From: a virus
Direction: 5' to 3' (one strand)
IMG/VR virus record: IMGVR_UViG_3300036876_000038
Coordinates: 1-34,469 of that record
Length of the DNA: 34,469 nucleotides
Position numbers and translations under genes: made by a program. Shown piece after piece: positions 27,536-34,469 of this stretch; positions within the stretch are counted from its first letter, which is position 1, and each line of letters starts with the position of its first letter. The notes beneath the pieces were generated by a model, which worked only from the letters and a program-made list of their open reading frames with translations, had not been told where the DNA came from and searched no databases.

Positions 27536-28192
27536 ATGATGAGCGGCGCGGGTGGTTTAGCAAGCATGCTTGGCGGCATGGGTGGAAGTGGTGGCGGACA
27601 CTCTGGAAGTGGTCTCGCAAGTTTATTTAGTGGGCTATTCGGAAATTCCGGTGGACCCTATAAAGATGCCATGAAGCAATACGAGAAATATGGACAGAAA
27701 GGCCAAGATGCCATAAACCCATTTGCTCAAGCCGGACAAGGCGCTATAGCGCCATTCCAGCAATGGTTGCAAAGCCAAAAGGATCCTTCCCAATTTATTA
27801 ATCACTTGATGAGCCAGTATCAAGAGTCGCCCTTTGCGCAAAATCAGCAACAACAAGGCATCCGCGCATCCAATAACCTTGGTTCAGCAACCGGTCTAAC
27901 CGGCTCAACGCCACTGCAAATGCAAGCCCAACAAAACGCACAAAACATTTCAAGCGCCGATCAAAACGGCTGGCTGCAAAACGTTTTAGGAATCAATAGC
28001 AATTACGGTAATGGCCAAATGCATATGATGGACCAAGGTCAAGGCGCTGCAAATCAATTGATGCAGCTATTCCAAAACATGGGCATGCAAATGGGCGAAG
28101 GTGCTTATGGCAAAAAAGCCGGGCAACAAAATGATATGAACAACACAATGGGCGGTTTATTCCAAATGCTCGGCGGCGGATTATTTAGTTAA
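27536..28192 (+). CDS. Ejection protein in the gp7 slot
   Basis: 218 residues (P22 gp7 is 229). Gly- and Gln-rich with MSGAGGLASMLGGMGGSGGG at the start and repeated QNAQNI, QGQGA elements. The start at ATG 27536 has AAGGA 9 bases upstream, so the GTG at 27530 is not preferred. Position and length suit an ejected head protein. No specific motif. Confidence 0.6.
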   Translation: MMSGAGGLASMLGGMGGSGGGHSGSGLASLFSGLFGNSGGPYKDAMKQYEKYGQKGQDAINPFAQAGQGAIAPFQQWLQSQKDPSQFINHLMSQYQESPFAQNQQQQGIRASNNLGSATGLTGSTPLQMQAQQNAQNISSADQNGWLQNVLGINSNYGNGQMHMMDQGQGAANQLMQLFQNMGMQMGEGAYGKKAGQQNDMNNTMGGLFQMLGGGLFS

Positions 28193-28202
28193 GGGGATTT
28201 TC

Positions 28203-29537
28203 ATGGCTTTACCATTACCTAAAGTTATACCAGACACCGAAGCGGGCGGCGGCATTGTTACGGCTATGAGCGGTATTAATGCGCTCAAAAAGAAACAACT
28301 AGAAAATAAATTTTTACCCTTAAGTAATGCTATCAAAGCACAAAATGCAATGTCTTACAGTGGCCGTCAAGGGAACGTAGGAATGTTTTTACGTGGTATA
28401 TCACAAATGCCTGCAGCCGAAAGACAAGCCTATTTAGCGGATCCTACTAATCGCCAAAATTACATGAAAATGCTAGAAGACTTTAGGTCAGGCATTGGAA
28501 AAGAAGGCCAAGGCGGCGGTAACCTTTTAACACCTGAATACGTCAACTCTTTTGGGTTAGGAAGCCAAGGCGATAATGGCTCGAATGACAATGCTATGAA
28601 TTTCAACCCTATTAAAAAGATAGGCGCAATTGTTAATGCGTTGACTGGAAATACACAGCAACCACAACAACAATCTCAACCAGGAAATTTACAACAACCA
28701 AGCGCACCTATGCCACAAAATAATAATGGCTTGAGCCAAGATGATATAAACGATACTCATATTCCGACAACCGAAGAAAGCAACGGTAATAATTTAACAC
28801 CACCTGAACAACCTCCTATGCAACTTGACATGGAGTGGCCGCAACCTTTATCGCCAAAGGAAAGAGATACATTATCATCGCAGCTTTTAAGCAACAAAAA
28901 CGCTGCTGGTAAGGTGCAATCTGCACGTGCTGAAGGTGCCGCGACGCTTGATAAATTCTTGTTAGATAATCGAGCTGAATTTTCAAAAGTAATCAATGAC
29001 GCCATAAAATACCAAGGTTTATATGGACGCGGCGCGCGATGGCTTGATAAATTCAAAGAAAATCAGCCCGAAGAATACGCCAATTTTATGTCTGTAAAAA
29101 CTTCATTGACAGAACATTTAGGTAACCAAATTAGATTCATGGAGCATATGGGCGCAACTGACGCTCAATCTAAAGCCGCCGAAGATATGTCTATCGGTTT
29201 AGATAAATTAGATCAAAGCCCTGAGACATCGAGAAAGGTTATCAACAAATCTTTGGGAACATTATTTAAATTATCTGACGCGGTTTATAATGTTGCCGAG
29301 CCAAGATACCCTGGCGTTTATAAAAAACTTCACGGCATTCCTACGTTGAAAGGCGATTATTTGCCTACTCCAAAAAAGCAAAGCGCTGAACCGGTTAATG
29401 AAAAAAATGTTGAAGGCCAAGCCGCAGGACCTGACATGGTGTGGTTAATAAATCCAAAAACTAAAATGAAAGAGCAAATTCATAAAGATTGGAAAGATGA
29501 ATTGATCAACAAACAAGGCTACGAAGAGGTCGAATAA
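28203..29537 (+). CDS. Ejection protein in the gp20 slot
   Basis: 444 residues (P22 gp20 is 471). N-terminal helices ALKKKQLENKFLPLSNAIKA, then a Gln, Asn and Pro-rich linker (about 150-200), then a helical C-terminal half ending KDWKDELINKQGYEEVE. This mixed low-complexity and helical layout is usual for DNA-ejection proteins. Preceded by AAGGGG. Gene order and size are the main support. Confidence 0.62.
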   Translation: MALPLPKVIPDTEAGGGIVTAMSGINALKKKQLENKFLPLSNAIKAQNAMSYSGRQGNVGMFLRGISQMPAAERQAYLADPTNRQNYMKMLEDFRSGIGKEGQGGGNLLTPEYVNSFGLGSQGDNGSNDNAMNFNPIKKIGAIVNALTGNTQQPQQQSQPGNLQQPSAPMPQNNNGLSQDDINDTHIPTTEESNGNNLTPPEQPPMQLDMEWPQPLSPKERDTLSSQLLSNKNAAGKVQSARAEGAATLDKFLLDNRAEFSKVINDAIKYQGLYGRGARWLDKFKENQPEEYANFMSVKTSLTEHLGNQIRFMEHMGATDAQSKAAEDMSIGLDKLDQSPETSRKVINKSLGTLFKLSDAVYNVAEPRYPGVYKKLHGIPTLKGDYLPTPKKQSAEPVNEKNVEGQAAGPDMVWLINPKTKMKEQIHKDWKDELINKQGYEEVE

Positions 29538-29538
29538 C

Positions 29539-31344
29539 ATGGCAAACGCACGCCCAGACTACACAAAGCCTAGACCTAAAGTTGATGAAGCTCAACCGGA
29601 CTACACACGCCCAAGATACGCTCAAAACGACAATGAGAGTTTAGAGCAAACAAAAGAAAAATATCTAGGCGATATGCGCAAATCTTTTACCCCTGAAAAA
29701 CAGCAAGAGAGAATAAAAGGACTCAAGCAGGGAATTATAAACGTCGGCAAAGGTTACGCTAATTTATTGCCTAACGTAAATTTAAAAAAAGACAAATCCG
29801 CAAATAGTCCTGAGGCTAAACAAGGTGAGGCCATTGCGGACATTGGATCGTTCTTTTTGCCTGGCGGTGTTTTTAAGCTTGGTAAATATTTGCCGGGCGT
29901 TAAAAGCGCGGTTAAAGGGTTGGAAGAATTGCCAAAGACTAATGCTTTATTAAAGATTGGCAAAGGAACCGGTGAAAATGCATTATCAAGTGCCGCGCTA
30001 GGCGAAAAAGAAAAACAAAAGGAAAACGCCAAATTCGGCGGTGAAGTTGGGCTAGGCATGAATACAGCGGCTCAAGTTTATGGTCTTAGAAACCCTATAG
30101 TTAATGCTTTGTTACGCGGAACAGCAGGGGCGGGACTCGGTTATGGGTCAAGTGAATTAACCGGTCAAGATCCTTACAAATCGGCTGGCGCAGGGTTCGC
30201 CGCTGGTGCTGGATTACCACAAATCGGAAAACTATTCGGAATCGGCGCAACTCAACCAGGGCTTGAAACCTTGAAGCATTTAAACCCAAATGAGATCATA
30301 CCGAAGTTTGAAGCGTCACAAAGGCTTGGACGCATTGGAACGCCTGGCGAATTAAGCGGAAATCCTTTTGTAGCTGGGCAAGAAGGCCGCTTTAAAGCAA
30401 CGGGTGAAGCCGCCGCATTAAATGCTCAATTGGGTAAACAAAAAGTAGGTCAAGAGCAAACCGCAATCAAAGATTTATTAAATACCATTGAGGATAGATC
30501 AACCCCTCAGGCGGCTGCAGCGTCGGCCAAAAAAGTGGCGGATCTTTATGATAAAGCTTACCACTGGAATTTATTACCTAATACGGTAAAATCATTAAAG
30601 AAAGATCCTGTTATTGCCAAAGCTTTTAAAGATGTTAAAAAAGATGTTGCCTATTCAAGAAAGTTACAAGGAATTCCAGAAAATAATTTTGCTTATTTAA
30701 ATCAAGTTAAAATTGCGATTGATGATATGAAAGGTCGAGCTTTAACAGCGGGTGATAAAGGGCGCTATCTTGAATTTAAAGCTGCATCAAAAGATTTAAC
30801 AAAACAAATGGATCAAATGGTGCCTATATATAAAACGGCAAGAATGGAAGCGCAAAAGGGCATTATTCGTGACAAGATGGAGAAAGCTCTTGAATCAAAA
30901 GAAATAAAAGGTTCTCATTTTTATAGTAAAATTCTTACTAATGAAACAAAATTTAATAGGCTTAAGCGAAGCCTTAAAAATGTTCCTGAAGCTCAAGATA
31001 TGCTACAAGATATGCGAGATACATGGAAAGACTTAATCAATCTTGAAAGCACAAAAAGCGGATCACACACAGCTGAAAAAGGTTTAAGCCAAAGCCGGGC
31101 TATTCCACAACAAATCATGGATCAGTGGAACAAATTAACAGGCTCAAAAAGTAATGTCGAAGCTTTAAAATATATTAATAGCCCTGAATGGATAAAAGGC
31201 TTTGATGATATAGCGAAAATGAAAGACAAGGTTAAACGCGAGAATGCTTTAGCCGAAATGTTAGGAACTCTAACAACCGGTAAGATAGTCAATAAATCAC
31301 AAGGAAGTGATAAAAATGGCAATAACACTAAGCCAAGGGTTTAA
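29539..31344 (+). CDS. Ejection protein in the gp16 slot
   Basis: 601 residues (P22 gp16 is 609). Starts MANARPDYTKPRPKVDEAQP. Gly- and Ala-rich region at about 190-225 (ALLRGTAGAGLGYGSSELTG) that could insert in membranes, then a long helical lysine-rich part to the end. Single-base gap to the preceding gene suggests coupling. It overlaps the next gene by 29 bases. The size match to gp16, a protein that crosses the envelope during DNA ejection, is the best evidence. Confidence 0.62.
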   Translation: MANARPDYTKPRPKVDEAQPDYTRPRYAQNDNESLEQTKEKYLGDMRKSFTPEKQQERIKGLKQGIINVGKGYANLLPNVNLKKDKSANSPEAKQGEAIADIGSFFLPGGVFKLGKYLPGVKSAVKGLEELPKTNALLKIGKGTGENALSSAALGEKEKQKENAKFGGEVGLGMNTAAQVYGLRNPIVNALLRGTAGAGLGYGSSELTGQDPYKSAGAGFAAGAGLPQIGKLFGIGATQPGLETLKHLNPNEIIPKFEASQRLGRIGTPGELSGNPFVAGQEGRFKATGEAAALNAQLGKQKVGQEQTAIKDLLNTIEDRSTPQAAAASAKKVADLYDKAYHWNLLPNTVKSLKKDPVIAKAFKDVKKDVAYSRKLQGIPENNFAYLNQVKIAIDDMKGRALTAGDKGRYLEFKAASKDLTKQMDQMVPIYKTARMEAQKGIIRDKMEKALESKEIKGSHFYSKILTNETKFNRLKRSLKNVPEAQDMLQDMRDTWKDLINLESTKSGSHTAEKGLSQSRAIPQQIMDQWNKLTGSKSNVEALKYINSPEWIKGFDDIAKMKDKVKRENALAEMLGTLTTGKIVNKSQGSDKNGNNTKPRV

Positions 31345-32920
31345 TCCCATATGGTACATCGCAGACTTTAACGGCAAACCCTTAGCGGGCGGATATCTTG
31401 CGCCTTTTTCAAGTTTAAACCCTGAAGTTGTCAAGCCAATTTACGAAGATGTTGGTGGTAATTATCCCTGGCCTCAAGTGCCTATCCCACATACCCAAAA
31501 CTTAACAGGTATCTTGTTCGATGCCTCAGGCTCGCAAGGTCCGTTCTTTTTTAAATTCGATTCTACTATCCCCGGTGATCTATACGACCTTGAAGTTTAT
31601 GACGCTGACGGCAATTTAAGATGGACGGTTGATGGTTATTCCGGGTCTGGCACGGGCGGGGGCGGTGGCGGGACTACGGTTCTTAATCCTAGAAATCTTG
31701 TCATCAACAATGTCTTTTGGAGAAACTCACCTTCTCCAAGCCCTGCCGGACTGTTTTGGGATTTAGCGCCGGGTGCAAACACTGGTCTTGCGCAAACTGG
31801 ATCAAACGCAGGTCCCGATATTTGCTTTGTAAGTGACACGGCGGGTGCAACCGACAATGTAAGCTTTCCATCATTTAGCCTTGGAAGTTCGCAACTTACA
31901 CCTGACGTAACACCTGAGGTCTATTTAAAATATGCCTGCACGGTTGTCGGGACTGAAAGCAAAAAATACGTTCAATATCCGATAACCAAAGGCGTGCAAA
32001 ACTTATCAAACCAACCTGTGGTCATTACATTTTGGGCGCGTGGGAATTCGGGCAATACTGCATTAACGCTTTCTTGGTTGCAATTTTTTGGTGACGCCGC
32101 ACCTGCGTCAGCGTCTGCAGTTACCATTATTGGAACCGTTACAACTACTACATCATGGGTTCAATACACCATAACAACCGCTGTGCCAAACGCAACTGGG
32201 TCACCTACACCAAATCAATTGGGTGTTTGTGGAAACGATGGTTTATTTTTACAAGTTAATTACCCGCTTAATGCACTTAGCGACATTGACCATGTAAAAC
32301 TTTGCGCTTATCTCGGTACGGTCGCGCCAACTACAGAATACCAAAATTATGACGTTATAGACGGCGCAATAAATACACCTAGAACAGGTGACATCAGAAC
32401 TAGTATTAATACATTTTCACCTTTTGGCTGGGTCGGAATGAATGACACTACAATTGGTAGCGCTTTATCTAATGCAAATGGGCGCGCAAGTGTTGATACA
32501 TTTCCATTGTTTAGTTTTCTTTGGAATATCAATGCCGCATATACACCTATGTTTACAAGCACTGGCGTTCCTGTTGCGCGCGGTGGAAGTGCTGTAGGGG
32601 ATTTTGCGTCAAACTATAAAATCCAATTGACCGCAAGTTTAGGCCGAGTTATGGCGGGTGCTGGTGCCTCAACGGGTACTACTACGGCGCATTCTTTGGG
32701 TCAATTCCTGGGTGAAGAAACGCATAATTTATCACGCGCTGAATTGCCGCAAGTATTAACTACTACGACACCATCATCAACTGCACAAGCGGGTGTTGGT
32801 GTTGCTGTTGTAATCCCTGCAGCGGGGTTTGGTGGCGCAACTCTAAGAAATCAAGAAGGTGGTAACTCATTCAACCAATTACAACCTACTGTCTACATGA
32901 ACGTATTCATAAAACTATAA
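31316..32920 (+). CDS. Tail fibre/spike with N-terminal anchor and collar-like tip
   Basis: 534 residues from the ATG at 31316, preferred because AAGGAAG lies 9 bases upstream. Residues 1-100 (MAITLSQGFNPIWYIADFNG and ending LYDLEVYDADGNLRWT) form a virion-anchoring domain, separated by a glycine linker (about 113-122) from a beta-sandwich (about 125-340) and a C-terminal region with HNLSRAELPQ and QLQPTVYMNVFIKL, like phage tail-collar proteins. Likely host-recognition fibre. It follows the ejection genes. Confidence 0.72.
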   Translation: MAITLSQGFNPIWYIADFNGKPLAGGYLAPFSSLNPEVVKPIYEDVGGNYPWPQVPIPHTQNLTGILFDASGSQGPFFFKFDSTIPGDLYDLEVYDADGNLRWTVDGYSGSGTGGGGGGTTVLNPRNLVINNVFWRNSPSPSPAGLFWDLAPGANTGLAQTGSNAGPDICFVSDTAGATDNVSFPSFSLGSSQLTPDVTPEVYLKYACTVVGTESKKYVQYPITKGVQNLSNQPVVITFWARGNSGNTALTLSWLQFFGDAAPASASAVTIIGTVTTTTSWVQYTITTAVPNATGSPTPNQLGVCGNDGLFLQVNYPLNALSDIDHVKLCAYLGTVAPTTEYQNYDVIDGAINTPRTGDIRTSINTFSPFGWVGMNDTTIGSALSNANGRASVDTFPLFSFLWNINAAYTPMFTSTGVPVARGGSAVGDFASNYKIQLTASLGRVMAGAGASTGTTTAHSLGQFLGEETHNLSRAELPQVLTTTTPSSTAQAGVGVAVVIPAAGFGGATLRNQEGGNSFNQLQPTVYMNVFIKL

Positions 32921-32932
32921 GGAAATAATTTT

Positions 32933-33220
32933 ATGGCTTTAACAATTTTAAATGTTTTCCCGCTAGATCCAAATTTAAAAACAGGACCCACACGCATGAT
33001 GTCTGGACCTGTAAGAATGCGACCGGTGACGCTAGATACACCTTACGGCGAATTTGCGACATGGTTGTATGTTGGAGTAACAGGTAATGTCAGCTTGACC
33101 GAATGGGACGGCACGACAATCACCTTGGTAGGCTTAGCGGCGGGCGTTTGGCATCCTATTTATTCGTTACAAATAAATAGTGCTTTAACGACTGCAACTA
33201 ATATTTTGTGGGGAAGTTAA
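32933..33220 (+). CDS. Small phage structural protein (95 aa)
   Basis: Begins MALTILNVFPLDPNLKTGPT. The C-terminus, VGVTGNVSLTEWDGTTITLV then WHPIYSLQINSALTTATNIL, matches short phage proteins in which V-G-x-x-G-N-V-x-x-x-x-x-D-G...ATNI ends a beta-sandwich, such as spike-base or head-fibre-like proteins. GGA lies about 10 bases upstream. Located between the two fibre genes, so it may join the spike to the tail. Confidence 0.62.
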   Translation: MALTILNVFPLDPNLKTGPTRMMSGPVRMRPVTLDTPYGEFATWLYVGVTGNVSLTEWDGTTITLVGLAAGVWHPIYSLQINSALTTATNILWGS

Positions 33221-33242
33221 AAAACTATCGATAGTTTTTTTT
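33219..33242. terminator. Palindromic terminator after the 95-residue gene
   Basis: Six A, then CTATCGATAG, then eight T make a 22-base perfect palindrome centred at 33229/33230. It acts as a hairpin with a U tail in either direction, with a minimal loop. It follows directly the stop codon at 33218-33220. Confidence 0.6.
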
Positions 33243-33266
33243 ATTAATTTTAAAAAGGAATTTAAA

Positions 33267-34136
33267 ATGTCAACAATTGGTGCGTTAAATCATGAAAAGC
33301 AATTAGGCGCTGTACGTGTTGTAGCTGCTGCTAATCAAAGCGGTACCTACTTCAATGGATCTACTAACAATGGTGTGGGCGCCACATTTACTTATGCAAC
33401 CGGCGCGTTAACCATTGATAGTGTTGCGCTTGTTTTAAATGATTATGTTTTATTCTCAGGCCAAACATTAGGATATCAAAATGGTATCTATCAAGTTGTT
33501 GTAGCAGGTGCAACCGGTGTTGCTGCAGTTTTACAGCGTCGTGGTGATTTTCAATGTATCGAACAAATTAAATTAGCTCAATATGTTCCTGTTGCTGCGG
33601 GTACTGTCTATGCAGGATCTATGTGGTTAGTTGTCGAACCTCTCCCTGCTGGTGTTGGAGTTCCAATTGTTTCTGGTAATAACAACATTGTGTTTGTGGA
33701 TTCTGGATCAGTTGCCGGTGGTGCGTTCTTAACTGTTGCAAATAACTTATCTGATGTTGCAAGTGCTCCTACTGCATTAGTAAATATCGGTGCGTTACCT
33801 TTGGCGGGCGGACAAATGACAGGGTCTATCTTGTTAGATCGCGGTACAGCTACAAGTACTGCAGGTGCTGCGACTGTCAATCATCAAGCTGGTGTAATTA
33901 CAACTGAAGCTTTAACTACTGCAGCGGCTGCCGCTTATGCATTCACCTTAACCGATTCACGTATCACTACTGCATCCATTGTTCAATTGCAATTAATGGG
34001 TGGAACAAACACAACTCGCGGTCTTGAGTTACGTGCAATTCCTGGAACCGGTACAGCGACACTTTCAATCTATAATAACAACGTTGCGGGAACCGCTTTA
34101 AACGGTACGTTGATATTTGGATTTAACGTTATCTAA
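33267..34136 (+). CDS. Tail fibre protein
   Basis: 289 residues, Gly/Ala/Thr/Val-rich. Residues about 17-145 share a domain with residues about 173-300 of the 560-residue fibre (for example the common run of GVGAT, then QNGxY and the PVAAGTV/PVSAGTV strand). The region NNLSDVASAPTALVNIGALP (about 163-182) is the common L-S-D-V-x-x-x-x-A-x-x-N-I/L-G-L motif of phage fibres, followed by GGQMTGSILLDRG and a C-terminal GTLIFGFNVI strand. AAGGA lies 8 bases before the ATG. Likely a partner fibre of the one at 57. Confidence 0.75.
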   Translation: MSTIGALNHEKQLGAVRVVAAANQSGTYFNGSTNNGVGATFTYATGALTIDSVALVLNDYVLFSGQTLGYQNGIYQVVVAGATGVAAVLQRRGDFQCIEQIKLAQYVPVAAGTVYAGSMWLVVEPLPAGVGVPIVSGNNNIVFVDSGSVAGGAFLTVANNLSDVASAPTALVNIGALPLAGGQMTGSILLDRGTATSTAGAATVNHQAGVITTEALTTAAAAAYAFTLTDSRITTASIVQLQLMGGTNTTRGLELRAIPGTGTATLSIYNNNVAGTALNGTLIFGFNVI

Positions 34137-34145
34137 TCATCTTTG

Positions 34146-34169
34146 GGGGGCGCAATGCCCCCTTTATTT
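34146..34169 (+). terminator. Intrinsic terminator after the 289-residue fibre
   Basis: GGGGGC and GCCCCC form a 6-bp GC stem with a 5-base loop (34146-34162), followed by TTTATTT. A standard rho-independent terminator. Confidence 0.8.
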
Positions 34170-34182
34170 AAGGGATTAAATT

Positions 34183-34326
34183 ATGAATTGGTTTGGCGGT
34201 GGTTTTATATCCATTATTATTTATGGAGGCGGTGCGGCAGCTGTTAATGATCCGTATGCGCTATTAACCGAATCAAGCAATAATATTTTGACAGAATCAG
34301 TGCAAAATATTGATATCGAACATTAA
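34183..34326 (+). CDS. Small phage protein (47 aa)
   Basis: Begins MNWFGGGFISIIIYGGGAAA, hydrophobic and Gly-rich, then LLTESSNNILTESVQNI with the L-L-T-E...I-L-T-E motif that recurs in phage tail-region proteins; the gp10-like protein has LLTETGI too. It starts after AGGG about 10 bases upstream, and its 3' end is repeated at window positions 1-35. It links the two fibre genes in the closed genome. Confidence 0.6.
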   Translation: MNWFGGGFISIIIYGGGAAAVNDPYALLTESSNNILTESVQNIDIEH

Positions 34327-34469
34327 AGATTTAAGGAGCACATTGCTATGGCTGGCATAAAGATTTCTGCTTTACCCGCGGTTCCATCTGCGTTATTAAC
34401 CGATTTTTTACCTGTCGTACAAGGCGGTGTTACAAGTCAGGAAACACTTTTACAGATTGGGACATTATA
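34292..34469. repeat. Right copy of terminal direct repeat
   Basis: Same as positions 1-178 except A34419 and C34425. It contains the end of the 47-residue gene, the 21-base gap and the first codons of the tail-fibre gene. Confidence 0.9.
34348..34469 (+). CDS. 5' end of the tail fibre (partial, duplicate of the gene at 57)
   Basis: Encodes the first 40 residues (MAGIKISALPAVPSALLTDF and on) of the same protein as the gene at 57-1739 and runs off the window. It is the circle join, not an independent gene. Confidence 0.85.
   Translation, partial: MAGIKISALPAVPSALLTDFLPVVQGGVTSQETLLQIGTL

Overview
The window is one near-complete phage genome. Positions 1-178 and 34292-34469 are the same sequence with two silent differences, so the ends close into a circle, or a terminally redundant linear molecule, of about 34,291 bp. 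The right-hand gene order is that of Salmonella phage P22: small and large terminase, portal, scaffold, coat, gp4-like and gp10-like head closure, then three ejection proteins in the gp7, gp20 and gp16 slots with matching lengths, then tail fibres. This implies a short-tailed (podovirus-type) virion. A T4-type GH24 lysozyme, signal-peptide and small membrane proteins, and Shine-Dalgarno sites of the AAGGAG type point to a Gram-negative host, plausibly a gammaproteobacterium. Base composition is AT-leaning. The host cannot be named from the sequence.

Layout. (a) 1-1739: large tail fibre. (b) 1802-2493: a small basic protein (-) and a plus-strand pair, a ribbon-helix-helix-like protein and a two-helix membrane protein. 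(c) 2495-10215: about 24 tightly packed, mostly very small leftward genes, probably the early region. It holds a DUF551 protein, a secreted protein, a single-strand-binding/Sak4 recombination pair, DNA-binding regulators and many unknown proteins, several joined by ATGA overlaps. (d) 10201-10310: divergent control region with a 12-bp direct repeat. (e) 10310-12693: replication module with a RepA/AAA_25-type helicase, an array of TGTACA repeats beside an AT-rich tract that looks like the replication origin, and a VRR-NUC nuclease. (f) 12787-13348: zinc-ribbon ORF and lysozyme, each region followed or preceded by a terminator. (g) 13457-18552: terminase genes mixed with small accessory genes, including an NrdR-like zinc ribbon, a DUF2829/Tad2-like anti-Thoeris candidate, a degenerate tRNA-like element and a zinc-finger/HTH protein. 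(h) 18581-34326: portal, an inserted DNA methyltransferase, scaffold, coat, head completion, ejection proteins and fibres.

How it fits together: early leftward genes would handle host takeover and recombination, the rightward helicase with its iterons would start replication, and the late rightward block builds and packages the particle. I see no integrase, no CI-like repressor and no partition gene, so the phage is either lytic or uses an extrachromosomal lifestyle. Items of most interest are the iteron-like origin, the Tad2-like protein, the tRNA relic with a 9-base anticodon loop, the overprinted ORF in front of the lysozyme, and the replacement of the P22 tail needle by an 87-residue protein.
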